A DNA stretch of 64,000 nucleotides from Streptomyces sp. SM11 (GCF_002910905.1 NZ_NEUE01000105.1:27782-91781); one strand, 5' to 3'; counted from the first letter of the stretch, positions 41,685 to 50,546 are shown. Notes: generated by a model not told the origin, from the sequence alone. Numbers and translations are program-made.

Positions 41685-42668
41685 GTGTCAGATTCCATAC
41701 CGTCGTTACCCGAGCACGACGCCTTCGTCGCGTACGCCGACAGGTACGGCCCTCGCCTGCTGCTGTGGGTCTGGGACAGGGCGGAAGGTGAGCTGGACCG
41801 CCATGTCTCCTGTGCCGGGTTCGGCTCCCTGCAGAGCATCCCCATGAGTGCGGTCAGGCTTCTCGTGGACCATCTGGCTGCCGAGGAACTGCTCCAGCCG
41901 GTCGGTGGACCGGGCCTGGCAACCGGCGCTCCGGTGGTGACCCTGCGGGCCGCCGGTGCGGACCGGGCACGCCGACTCCAGGTCCTGCGTGCGAACGCCG
42001 CCGAGCGCACGCGGCACGCGGCGCGGGCGGTACTGCACTGGACCCACGCCAACACGCACCGGCAGCCTCTGCGGATCAGTGGATTCCTCGACTCGCCGGA
42101 CGTCTTCTTCCTCGGTGAGGCCCTCTCCCGGAGCGAGGTGGCCCGGGCCCTCACCTACCTGGCCGAAGAGGAACTGATCACCTGTCAGGGCCCGTTGTTC
42201 CACCACGACGTCGGTTCGCACGTGGCGCTCACCTCGCACGGCGTGGCGGCCGTGCTCAGCGGTGCCGCGGACATCGGCGCGTACATCGCACGTCAACGCG
42301 AGTACGGTCGGCCCACCCAGCACACCCATATCGCGGCCGGGACGATCGAGCACCTCACGCAGGGCGACTCCGACCACAGTGTGCGCACCACGATCGACCT
42401 GCACACCGCCTTCCCGCCGGCCGGACTGGCCCGGCTCATCGCGGAACTGGCGCCAGCGCTCGACCTCGATCCGGAGGAGCTCGCGTCCCTGTTGCACAGC
42501 GCGGATTCACTGGCAGGCGGCGGTCCCGACGACGAGCCGCCGCCCGACCGGCAGCGTGGCCTGATGGAAGGCATCCGGCGCAGGCTCGGTTCCGCTCCCG
42601 ACACCGTCGGCCGGCAGCTCCTGCTGGACGCGGTCGGTCAGGCGCTGGGGAGGCTGCTCGGCGGCTGA
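41685..42668 (+). CDS. Double winged-helix protein with C-terminal helical adaptor-like region
   Basis: 327 residues from GTG 41685 (AGGA 4 nt upstream). Two winged-helix-like segments are visible: about 50-105 (PMSAVRLLVDHLAAEELLQP, then a strand VVTLRAAGADRAR) and about 140-195 (SRSEVARALTYLAEEELITC, then HVALTSHGVAAVLSG). A beta-rich part (HTHIAAGTIEHLTQGDSDHS) and a helical tail (GLARLIAELAPALDLDPEEL, LLLDAVGQALGRLLGG) resemble adaptor regions seen in actinobacterial NTPase-linked conflict systems; this is by pattern only. It is the first gene of a three-gene set with the NTPase and the binding-fold protein. It may be a DNA-binding or protein-interaction subunit. Confidence 0.6.
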   Translation: MSDSIPSLPEHDAFVAYADRYGPRLLLWVWDRAEGELDRHVSCAGFGSLQSIPMSAVRLLVDHLAAEELLQPVGGPGLATGAPVVTLRAAGADRARRLQVLRANAAERTRHAARAVLHWTHANTHRQPLRISGFLDSPDVFFLGEALSRSEVARALTYLAEEELITCQGPLFHHDVGSHVALTSHGVAAVLSGAADIGAYIARQREYGRPTQHTHIAAGTIEHLTQGDSDHSVRTTIDLHTAFPPAGLARLIAELAPALDLDPEELASLLHSADSLAGGGPDDEPPPDRQRGLMEGIRRRLGSAPDTVGRQLLLDAVGQALGRLLGG

Positions 42669-42710
42669 CGGTTCCCGGGTGCCCGGCGGGCCGGGGCAGA
42701 CACGCGGAGA

Positions 42711-42744
42711 GGGACCCATCGGTACGAGGGACCCATGGGTACGA
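42711..42744. repeat. Two tandem 17-bp repeats
   Basis: GGGACCCATCGGTACGA (42711-42727) is followed directly by GGGACCCATGGGTACGA (42728-42744), then a partial third copy GGGACACGAGG. They lie between the first and second gene of the three-gene module. The second copy contains the palindrome ACCCATGGGT. Confidence 0.75.
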
Positions 42745-42830
42745 GGGACACGAGGAGACGCGGGAAGGGGGGCTCGCGCGGGCGGGCCGCGCAGGACGAA
42801 GAGGGGGGGCGGAACGGGGGGAGATGAGCG

Positions 42831-44942
42831 ATGCGGACGTCTTTGTACGCACGGGATCCGATCTTGCGAGGATTGGTCCCCCGGCTGGTGGGCCTGGCGC
42901 CCGACCGGCGGGTACTGGTGCCCCAGGAGCACCGGGCCTACCTGCCGGTGACGCTGGTGTCCGGGCGCCACGGCATGGGCAGGACCGCGGTCCTCGACGC
43001 CCTGGACGAGTCCTACCGCGGGCGGATTCCGGTTGGCAGGGTCGATGCCACGCGCGTCGAACAGGCACGGCGGTCCGGCCCCGCGGCGGCCAACACCTCG
43101 GCTGTCGTCGAGATCCTGGAGCGGCTGGTGTGCGAGCTGGCGCCGACAGTCCCGGGAGCGGCGCGGATCCGCTTCTCCCGCCTGCTGCCTGGGCTGTTCG
43201 CCGTGTCCAGTTGGCACCGCGGCGATGAGGAGGAACAGAGGCTGGCCCGCGACCGGATCGCTCGTCTGCTCCTCGCCTGCGACCTGGAGAAGGGGACGGA
43301 GGAGGACGGCACCGGCTGGACCTACGACGTCAGTGAGCGGCTGGCGGACCCGCACCGGCGGCAGCACGATCTGGCCCCTGTCACCGAGGCCGTCGTCCAG
43401 CAGTACTTCGAGCGGCACACCCGGACCCGCGCCGAAAGATCTGTGCAGCGGTGGTACCACGAGCGTTCCAGCGGATCCGACGACGGCGAGACCGCCCTGA
43501 TCCGGCTGAGCCTGCGCTTCCACCAAGGCGGCGACTTCCAGGACGCGGTCGAACGCACCCTGACCGCCGCCTTCCTCGAAGACCTCGCCGACGCCTACGG
43601 CCGGTGGCAGCGGGTGAACCGGGCCCCCCGGCCGCTGGTTCTGCTGGACAACGCGCACACGGCGGCCGGGCGGCGCGTTCTGGACCTGCTGCTCGACCAC
43701 CGGGCCGTGCCCGGCTCCGACAGCATGGATCCCCTGGTCGTCGTGGCGACCACACTGGGCGGCGCCGAGGCACGCTATCCGGACGCGACGACCAAGGAGC
43801 TCCCCGAGCTCACCCACGCGTCCGGCTGGGAACGCGTGGTCGCCTCGTCGCCGTCGGCCGGAGTGCTCGTGACCCCGCTGACCCCGCTCAGCAGGGGGGA
43901 CCTGCTGCTGATGCTCGACCCCGCCCGCGGGCCGCTGAACCGCCACCTCCCCTCGGCGCTGTACGCCCTCACCCAGGGGCACCCGCAGGGCAGCAGTCTG
44001 CTGTGCGAGGCGGTCGTCCGGGCAGGCGGTGAACACCCCGTCGAACCGGATGCCCTCCTCGACCTGCCCGCCGACGAGGGCCGGTCGGCGGGCGAGGTGC
44101 TGCTGGAGCGTTTGGTGCCGCAGCCCCAGTTGCGCGCCCATCTGGCACCACTCGCCCTGGCACGCGACCGGGTCGCCGCTCAGGTACTGACGGCCGTCGC
44201 CGTCCCGGTCGACGGCGGGCTCCCCGGCGCGGGGCTCCCCACCGTGGCCCGGTATCTGGAGGAGGAGCACTGGACGGACGGCGCCCAGGCCCCGGACGGT
44301 ACCGACGGACCTGGTGGGAGCGGGTCCGCCGCGGAGCCCGGGTTCGTGGCCGACCCCTTCCTGCGGGCCCTGCTGATCCACGCGGCCCGCCGGGTCTGCG
44401 CCGCGGCCGAGCCGGGTCGCCGCTGGGCGGACCTGCACGGCCTGCTGCTCCAGCACCACAGGGAGCGCGGTGCCGGTCACGAGCCGGACGTCCTGCGGCA
44501 CACGCTCGCGGTCGGGGACGCGGAACGGGTGGTGAGCACCCTGACGGAGTACTTCGACCTGTGGCGGGCGGAGCGTTGGCTGGAGATCCTGCCCTATGTC
44601 GCCTCCGCCCCGCACCCTCCGCGGGGGGAGTGGAGCGACCACCGGGTCGAGATCGCCCGGGGCGGTCACGATCACCGGCACACCGGGACCGACGACGTCC
44701 ACCGCTCGGTCAACAGGCTGCTGCACGCGCTCTGGTACCTGTCCGAGACCTACGCGGAACCACTGGACGACCTGTGCGAGGACATCGGCTCCGAGCTGGC
44801 CTTCCTCTCGATGCGCCATCCGTCGGGCCGTGCGGTGCTCAACGAGGCGGCACGCTCCTGGCCGGCCGCCGTACGCGAGCGCCGGCCCTGTCCGACGTAC
44901 CGACCCGAGTACGGACGCGGCCCTCTCCGCGGCGAGGAGTGA
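42831..44942 (+). CDS. STAND/AAA-like P-loop NTPase with degenerate Walker A
   Basis: 703 residues from ATG 42831 (GGGGGGAG upstream). The P-loop reads LVSGRHGMGRTAVLDALDE: the invariant Lys of GxxxxGKT is Arg51. A Walker B-like strand RPLVLLDNAH lies near residue 268, followed by a sensor-type strand LVVVATTLGG. The C-terminal half is helical (about 380-700), like the repeat region of STAND proteins, but no defined repeat is evident. There are no transmembrane helices, so it is cytoplasmic. The next gene follows after 5 bp. I infer a signal-transducing nucleotide-binding switch that may bind but poorly hydrolyse ATP. No family name can be given with confidence. Confidence 0.6.
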   Translation: MRTSLYARDPILRGLVPRLVGLAPDRRVLVPQEHRAYLPVTLVSGRHGMGRTAVLDALDESYRGRIPVGRVDATRVEQARRSGPAAANTSAVVEILERLVCELAPTVPGAARIRFSRLLPGLFAVSSWHRGDEEEQRLARDRIARLLLACDLEKGTEEDGTGWTYDVSERLADPHRRQHDLAPVTEAVVQQYFERHTRTRAERSVQRWYHERSSGSDDGETALIRLSLRFHQGGDFQDAVERTLTAAFLEDLADAYGRWQRVNRAPRPLVLLDNAHTAAGRRVLDLLLDHRAVPGSDSMDPLVVVATTLGGAEARYPDATTKELPELTHASGWERVVASSPSAGVLVTPLTPLSRGDLLLMLDPARGPLNRHLPSALYALTQGHPQGSSLLCEAVVRAGGEHPVEPDALLDLPADEGRSAGEVLLERLVPQPQLRAHLAPLALARDRVAAQVLTAVAVPVDGGLPGAGLPTVARYLEEEHWTDGAQAPDGTDGPGGSGSAAEPGFVADPFLRALLIHAARRVCAAAEPGRRWADLHGLLLQHHRERGAGHEPDVLRHTLAVGDAERVVSTLTEYFDLWRAERWLEILPYVASAPHPPRGEWSDHRVEIARGGHDHRHTGTDDVHRSVNRLLHALWYLSETYAEPLDDLCEDIGSELAFLSMRHPSGRAVLNEAARSWPAAVRERRPCPTYRPEYGRGPLRGEE

Positions 44943-44947
44943 GAACT

Positions 44948-46576
44948 GTGCTGGACCGTTTCAGGAACCGGGCGCTGGGCCCGGGTGACAAGGTCATCGC
45001 CCTGGCTGTGGGAGTCCTCCTGCTCACGGCGGCGGTCTTCGCGACCCTACGGCTACTGCCGGAGAAGTGTGGCGACGGACTGGTGGCGGCCGGGGAGGAA
45101 TGTGTCGGCGTCACCGCGGGGGTCCTGGACGGCGACCCCGGGCTGGACAGCCTGATCCGCGCTGTGGCGGACGAGAACGCCCGTGTCGAGAAGGGATGGG
45201 AGGACCCGGAGAACGGACAGGCCCGCATCCCCTTCGTGCGGATCGCCCTCATGATGCCGTTCACCTCGGATGCCACCAGCGCCATGAGTACGGCGCAGAT
45301 CGCCCGAGCCCTGGCGGGCGCTCATGTGGCACAGCTCCGGTCCAACGCCCAGGCAGGGCCCCGGTACCAGCTGCTGCTGGCTGACGACGGGAAGGATCTC
45401 GACCACTGGGAGCCCGTCGTCGAGCGGCTCGCGCCGATGATCGACGACGCGTCACCGCTGGTCGGCGTGTTCGGCATGCCCAACAGCACCCCGGACACGC
45501 TCGCGGCCGCCGAGGCCCTTTCCGGGCACCGGATTCCGGTGATCGGCCCCATCCTCACGTCGACCACGATGCAGGCCGAGTACTTCTTCAAGACCTCACC
45601 GTCGAACTACCTCCTGGCGCAGGCGCTGGGCACGTACCTGGAGAAGCACCCGGGGAAGGGGGCCGGCTTCCTGGTGTCCGACCGCCGGGAGCGTGACAGC
45701 TACTCCGCCGACCTCAGGGACGTCTTCCTGGAGCACTTCGGCGAGGAGTACGGGCTGAAGCAGCGCCAGGCGTCCTATCTGGGAGTGATCGGCGACGACA
45801 AGGGCGTGCCCCAGCGTTTCGCCGACGCGGCCCGGAGCATCTGCCTGACCAAGGCGGACGCCGTCTTCTTCGCGGGCCGCGACCACGACCTGCCGCACCT
45901 GGTGAACCGGTTGGCGAACGAGCCCTCCTGCGACCACACCGAGCCGACGCGCATCCTCAAGGTGGGGATCGGCATGGACCCCGAGTCCACCGGGCCCGAG
46001 ATCACCGAGCAGCTGCGGGACTCCCGGATCACCCTCGTCGGCGCGGCCTCGGTCGACACCTTGTCCTGGGAGGACACCACGCGGCTCGCGGCAGGCCCCC
46101 GGGGCTTCCTGAAGCACTTCGAGAAGCTGCGCAAGACGGTGCAGGACGATCCGGCATGGGGCGAGAAGCCCTTGGACGACGGCTACGCGGTCATGTACCA
46201 CGACGCCTTCAGCGTGCTCGCCCAGGCCGCCGACCGGGCGTACGACGACATCAACGGCACCGAGAGGAAGAGGGAGGACGGAGACCGGCGGGGGAAGGAC
46301 GGAGCAGTGGACCTGCCGAACCACGACGACGTGTACAACACCGTCATCAACATGAACATCCTGGGTACGGACACCGGTGCGAGCTGCGTCACCTGTGTGC
46401 GTGGAGCCAGCGGTACCTTCGGCTTCGACGACTCCCCCGACACCCGGAAGTGGGCGGTCTGCAAGCCCGTGCCCGTCATCGAGTATCCGGCGGGGGCCGC
46501 CGCCCGTAAGGGGACGGAGAAGGCCGACCGGGTCTACCGCACCCATGAGGAGATCTTCGACGGTTCCTGCCCCTGA
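44948..46576 (+). CDS. Membrane-anchored type-1 periplasmic-binding-fold protein
   Basis: 542 residues from GTG 44948 (GAGGAG 8 nt upstream). One N-terminal transmembrane helix (about 16-38, VIALAVGVLLLTAAVFATLR) is followed by a conserved Cys pair region CGDGLVAAGEECVGVT. The extracytoplasmic domain is a leucine/isoleucine/valine-binding-type fold: VRIALMMPFTSDATSAMSTA, LVGVFGMPNSTPDTLAAAEA, PVIGPILTSTTMQAEYFF, and FLVSDRRERDSYSADLRD. Unlike transport receptors it is anchored by a helix rather than a lipobox and has no permease nearby. It is probably a ligand sensor coupled to the adjacent NTPase. Two further Cys pairs occur near the C-terminus (SCVTC). Confidence 0.7.
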   Translation: MLDRFRNRALGPGDKVIALAVGVLLLTAAVFATLRLLPEKCGDGLVAAGEECVGVTAGVLDGDPGLDSLIRAVADENARVEKGWEDPENGQARIPFVRIALMMPFTSDATSAMSTAQIARALAGAHVAQLRSNAQAGPRYQLLLADDGKDLDHWEPVVERLAPMIDDASPLVGVFGMPNSTPDTLAAAEALSGHRIPVIGPILTSTTMQAEYFFKTSPSNYLLAQALGTYLEKHPGKGAGFLVSDRRERDSYSADLRDVFLEHFGEEYGLKQRQASYLGVIGDDKGVPQRFADAARSICLTKADAVFFAGRDHDLPHLVNRLANEPSCDHTEPTRILKVGIGMDPESTGPEITEQLRDSRITLVGAASVDTLSWEDTTRLAAGPRGFLKHFEKLRKTVQDDPAWGEKPLDDGYAVMYHDAFSVLAQAADRAYDDINGTERKREDGDRRGKDGAVDLPNHDDVYNTVINMNILGTDTGASCVTCVRGASGTFGFDDSPDTRKWAVCKPVPVIEYPAGAAARKGTEKADRVYRTHEEIFDGSCP

Positions 46577-46750
46577 ACCGTCCAGGTCCCCACCGGGCGT
46601 TCAGGGCGGCAGGGCCGGGCAGGGGCGCAGTACCAGGCAGGGGATTCGGTGGCCGCGGCGGTCGCCGAGGGAACCGGGGCCCCGGCGGACGGACATGGGC
46701 AACGGCGTGCCGTCCGAGCGGCGGCCGCCAGGCCCGTCCGGGCGTGGCGA

Positions 46751-47458
46751 TCAGCTCCGCAGCTCCGCGAGCCTGACCAGCGCGTCGGTGGCTGCTTCCC
46801 CTTCTCCGGGCCGGAGTCGGACCGCCGCCGCCTCCGCCAGCAGCTCCGCCGCCCGCTCCGCGTCTCCCATCCGCTGCGCGACGTCCCCGCGCAGGACGAG
46901 AAGCCGCAGCTTCTGCACCGGAGTCGGGTGCTCGTCCGTCAGCCCCAGCACCCGGTCGATGATCTTCGCCGCGCCCGGCAGGTCCTGCTTGGAGTCCGCG
47001 AAGAGGTCCGCCATGTGCAGTGCGCGGGCGAAGGTCTCCTTCGGTGCGGGCCGGTGGTTCTGGTCATCGCTGATCGGCTGCCCGATCCGGATCGTGTTCC
47101 CGGTCGGGTCGGTCATCAGGAACTGCCGCACCCCGTACGACATGTCCTTCAGCGGACCTATGCGCGGCAGCCCCCGCGTCGGGACGCGCCCGCAAGCCTG
47201 CTTGAGGCACGCCCGGAACGCCGTGTGCAGGCCGTCCACGTCATCGGTGAGGACGTAGCACCCGGAGTGGGAGGACGCCGGGTCGTAGTCCTTCATGCCG
47301 TACAGCTGGAGCTCGACCGATCCCCGCTCGACGACGGCGTACGCGTACGGGCTCTTCCGCAGGTACGTCGTCTCGAAGCCGAGGGCGGTGTAGAAGTCGA
47401 CGGTGGTCTCGATCAGCGAGGTACGGCAGGGCAGCATCGGGACGGTCGTCTCGGTCAT
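46751..47458 (-). CDS. VOC-fold (glyoxalase/bleomycin-resistance-like) protein with helical C-terminal extension
   Basis: 235 residues from ATG 47458. The N-terminal 120 residues are a VOC domain: TSLIETTVDFYTALGFETTY, VERGSVELQLYGMKDYDP, YVLTDDVDGLHTAF, and FLMTDPTGNTIRIGQP. The C-terminal 100 residues are purely helical (TFARALHMADLFADSKQD, LRGDVAQRMGDAERAAELLA) and resemble two to three TPR units. No Shine-Dalgarno sequence precedes the ATG, so the message may be leaderless. VOC proteins bind metal or sequester small molecules; the TPR-like tail suggests a protein partner. Confidence 0.75.
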   Translation of the reverse strand: MTETTVPMLPCRTSLIETTVDFYTALGFETTYLRKSPYAYAVVERGSVELQLYGMKDYDPASSHSGCYVLTDDVDGLHTAFRACLKQACGRVPTRGLPRIGPLKDMSYGVRQFLMTDPTGNTIRIGQPISDDQNHRPAPKETFARALHMADLFADSKQDLPGAAKIIDRVLGLTDEHPTPVQKLRLLVLRGDVAQRMGDAERAAELLAEAAAVRLRPGEGEAATDALVRLAELRS

Positions 47459-47748
47459 GCGAGCAGAGTAGTCAAAGTTGATTACCTGGAGCAAGAGGCA
47501 TTCGGCGGCCGGTCGTCGCTCCTGCGTGTTTCCGCTTACCCGTGGGGCGGGATCGGCCGCCGGGGGCCTTCAGGGGTGAAAATTCCCCCCGCTCCGGCGT
47601 GTTCTCGCAGGTGAGGTGTTGCGACACAGGTCTAGACCGAACGGCCTCTCTACGCCCCTCCCCGCCCGTGCGTTACCCATGTCATGTTCATGGTATCCGG
47701 TAATCGGATGCCATGGACCTCTTCCCGTCAACGTGCCCGGAGGTGGCT

Positions 47749-48630
47749 ATGCCCGCGTACCCTTCTCCGTCCCGCCGCGTCAAGAGATCCCGAAAGGCTC
47801 TGCCGGCCGCCGCTCTCGGCAGTGCCGTGGCGCTGCTCCTGACCGGCGCGGGCACGGCCGCCGCCGCGCCGCCCGACCCTGACAAGCCGATCCGGTCCGG
47901 ACAGGCGTGGATGGGGGCGGGCGCCCGCATCGAGCAAGGCCCCGCGTCCTCGGCGGCGGGCGGGGTCACACCGATGGACACCAGCGGCGTCCAGGGCATC
48001 GACGTCTCCCACTGGCAGGGAGCGATCAACTGGGGCTCGGTGAAGGCCGCGGGCATCGACTTCGCCTACATGAAGGCCACCGAGGGAACCTCCTTCAAGG
48101 ACAGCCGCTTCAACGCGAACTACACCGGCTCCTACAACGCCGGCCTGATCCGGGGCGCCTACCACTTCGCCCGCCCCGACGTCTCCGACGGGGCGACCCA
48201 GGCCAACTACTTCGCGAGCAGCGGCGGAGGGTGGTCCAGGGACGGCAAGACCCTCCCCGGTGTGCTGGACATCGAGCACAACCCGTACGGCGCCATGTGC
48301 TACGGCCTCTCCACGACCCGGATGCGCACGTGGATCAACGACTTCTACAACACGTACAAGGCCCGGACCACCCGCGACGTCGTCATCTACACGACGGCCG
48401 GCTGGTGGAGCACCTGCACCGGAAACTGGACCGCAATGGCCACCAAGTCGCCGCTCTGGGTGGCGCACTGGGGCACCAGCAGCCCGAACATCCCCAGCGG
48501 CTTCCCCACCTGGACGATCTGGCAGTACACGGCCACCGGCCGGGTCGGCGGGGTCTCCGGCGATGTGGACCGCAACAAGTTCAACGGCAGCTTCGCCAGG
48601 CTTCCGGCCCTCGCCAACAACTCGGCGTAG
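47749..48630 (+). CDS. Secreted GH25 muramidase (lysozyme)
   Basis: 293-residue precursor from ATG 47749, with GGAGG 6 nt upstream. Signal peptide about 1-40 (KALPAAALGSAVALLLTGAG, then TAAAA). The GH25 domain (about 80-285) has QGIDVSHWQGAINWGSVK, FAYMKATEGTSF, GAYHFARPD and the catalytic acid pair in PGVLDIEHNPYG, followed by WVAHWG and WTIWQYTATG. This is the Chalaropsis/Streptomyces M1-type lysozyme that cleaves MurNAc-GlcNAc bonds. It is followed 124 bp later by an amidase of complementary specificity. Confidence 0.92.
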   Translation: MPAYPSPSRRVKRSRKALPAAALGSAVALLLTGAGTAAAAPPDPDKPIRSGQAWMGAGARIEQGPASSAAGGVTPMDTSGVQGIDVSHWQGAINWGSVKAAGIDFAYMKATEGTSFKDSRFNANYTGSYNAGLIRGAYHFARPDVSDGATQANYFASSGGGWSRDGKTLPGVLDIEHNPYGAMCYGLSTTRMRTWINDFYNTYKARTTRDVVIYTTAGWWSTCTGNWTAMATKSPLWVAHWGTSSPNIPSGFPTWTIWQYTATGRVGGVSGDVDRNKFNGSFARLPALANNSA

Positions 48631-48754
48631 CGACTCCGTCCCTCTCGACGGCCGGATGGGTCCGTCAGCGACGCACCCGGTCGCACCGCGGCCGCCCCAC
48701 TCGCCACCGTCCTTGCCGTCGCGCGTCCGCCGGCCCCCACACCAGGAGCTCGCC

Positions 48755-49402
48755 GTGAACCTTCCGCAGCCGTCCCGTCGCCACGTCCTCCTCGCCGGTG
48801 CCGGCGGCCTGGCGGCCGTTGCCCTCCCGAGCACGGCCCATGCCTTCGGCGCCGTCGAACCGGATATCGACAGCACGCTCCAATGGCAGGCCCGTTCACC
48901 CCGGAGCCCGGTGAACCTGGTGGGGAAGCGCCCGACCATGATCGTCGTGCACCACACGGTCAGCGACAACACCTCCGACGTCTCCCGCGCCCAGGCCCAC
49001 CGCCACGCCCACTGGGTCCAGGACCTGCACATGGACAGGAACGGGTGGACCGACACCGGCTACCACTTCCTCGTCAGCCGGGGCGGCTGGATCACCGAGG
49101 GTCGCCACCGCAGCCTCAGCACACTGCGGAGCGGCAGCGACTTCGTCCTGGGCGCGCACACCTCCGGCCAGAACGGTGCGGGCATCGGGATCGCCAACGA
49201 AGGCGCGTACCACGACGGCGCCCAGCCGCCGCGGGCCCAGTGGGAGGTCCTGGTGACGCTCTGCGCGTACGTCTGCGAGCGGTACGCCATCGCACCGAGC
49301 CGCATCTACGGCCACAAGGACTTCGGCGACACGCTCTGTCCGGGCGTCCTGCACGACAGGCTGCCGCAACTGCGCAGCGAGGTCGCGGCGAGCATGGGCT
49401 GA
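48755..49402 (+). CDS. Tat-exported N-acetylmuramoyl-L-alanine amidase (Amidase_2/PGRP fold)
   Basis: 215 residues from GTG 48755, with AGGAG 6 nt upstream. The twin-arginine signal SRRHVLLAGAGGLAAVAL ends near AHA. Catalytic domain: TMIVVHHTVSDNTSD with the first zinc His, GYHFLVSRGG, and YGHKDFGDTLCPG with the other zinc ligands (His and Cys). It cleaves the bond between MurNAc and the peptide stem. Together with the GH25 enzyme upstream it would degrade both glycan and peptide links of murein. Confidence 0.88.
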   Translation: MNLPQPSRRHVLLAGAGGLAAVALPSTAHAFGAVEPDIDSTLQWQARSPRSPVNLVGKRPTMIVVHHTVSDNTSDVSRAQAHRHAHWVQDLHMDRNGWTDTGYHFLVSRGGWITEGRHRSLSTLRSGSDFVLGAHTSGQNGAGIGIANEGAYHDGAQPPRAQWEVLVTLCAYVCERYAIAPSRIYGHKDFGDTLCPGVLHDRLPQLRSEVAASMG

Positions 49403-49799
49403 GCGCGGGGCGCAGGCGAACAGACGGGGAGTCCGGCTTCCGGCCCCTCCACACACGCTACGACCGCCGCCACAGCGCCGACCTGGTCGGCCGCGTGATC
49501 GCGAGCAGGGCCAGGCCCGCCGCCAGGGCTCGAATCGGGCCACCCGGTCACCTCGCCGACCGGCTGACCACGTCGCCGCACCAGCCCCTACGTGGCCGCG
49601 GAGAGCTGTGCTCCGCGGACGCGGTGAGAGCCTCTCGTGCCGATCTCGGCCCGCCCCGGGCGAGTGCCAACCGGACAGCGACGCAGGGGCGTTGGCGGAA
49701 GATGTACCCCGAGACCGTCCTGCCGTAGAGGGTGGTCGGGAGTGCGACAAGGCGTGCACGGCCAGAGCTGCACGACCAGAGCTGCACGAGCTCGGTCGT
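49403..49799. other. Intergenic stretch with a 14-bp tandem repeat
   Basis: About 400 bp without a recognised gene. CAGAGCTGCACGA occurs twice in tandem near 49762-49790. Short minus-strand frames exist, but nothing matches known families. Confidence 0.35.
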
Positions 49800-50192
49800 T
49801 CACGGCCGAGAAGTTGACTGGGGCGCACTCCGCTGTGGTCCCCGCTCCGTGGCGTACTCGCGCAGCGTCTTGGCCGGGTCGTCCCCCAGGACATTCGCGA
49901 GGTGTCTCACGGCCCCGGACGAGGAGCAGGACCCCTTGTCGGACAGCCGGTTCTTGAAGAGCATGGAGATGAAGTACAGCGTGAGATCTTCGAACCGCCC
50001 GCTGTACTCCCACCGCTTCCACTCGTAGCGCCTGTTGAACTCGCAGCCCCAGTAACTGGTTCGGACCCAGCGGTAGCTGACGACGACGAAGAAGAAGTCG
50101 TAGCGCCATTTCGTCACCACACGCGTCTTACGGCAGGGACGCCAGGTACACCATCCCCAGTACCGCTCCTCGATCTCGACTTGCTCGGGCAT
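49800..50192 (-). CDS. Aromatic- and arginine-rich protein of unknown function
   Basis: 130 residues from ATG 50192 (GGAGGG about 9 nt upstream). The N-terminal 80 residues are remarkably rich in Trp, Tyr, Phe and Arg: ERYWGWCTWRPCRKTRVVTK, WRYDFFFVVVSYRWVRTSYW, NRRYEWKRWEYSGRFEDLTL. Three Cys residues are close to Trp. The tail is ordinary and basic. The alternation of aromatic and charged residues suggests a beta-rich, perhaps amyloid-like or membrane-interface protein. Codon third-position GC is lower than in neighbours, a sign of recent acquisition or unusual constraint. I do not recognise a family. Confidence 0.55.
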   Translation of the reverse strand: MPEQVEIEERYWGWCTWRPCRKTRVVTKWRYDFFFVVVSYRWVRTSYWGCEFNRRYEWKRWEYSGRFEDLTLYFISMLFKNRLSDKGSCSSSGAVRHLANVLGDDPAKTLREYATERGPQRSAPQSTSRP

Positions 50193-50546
50193 GATTGCCG
50201 CCCTCCGGGTGGGGATACCTCCGGCGAAGCGGGTGCCCGGGACTGCGGCGTTTGCTGGTCAGCCGCGCTCGGAGACCCGCCAAACACACAGTTCGTCTTC
50301 TTCTTTCTACGCCGCCGCCGCCCGGCACCCGGCAACCGGACCGGACGGGAGCCTCGGGCGCCGGCGAGGGGCTCGCGCAGGCTTCCGTTCCGGCCAACCG
50401 GTGAGATGGTCTTCACCGTGGAACCTCGCGGCAGGCCAGGCCGCTGTAAACCTCTCTGCTCAACTCCTCGACCTGCGCGTCGAGACCTCGCCAATTCATG
50501 CGTCCCCCGCCGTTCGCGGTCGGAGCGCCAGGGGAGTTCCTGTCCT
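50193..50546. other. Intergenic stretch, no recognised genes
   Basis: About 350 bp between the aromatic-rich gene (upstream side) and the end of the DUF397 gene. CTTCTTCTTTCT near 50299-50311 is a pyrimidine tract. No gene or clear terminator was seen. Confidence 0.35.
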
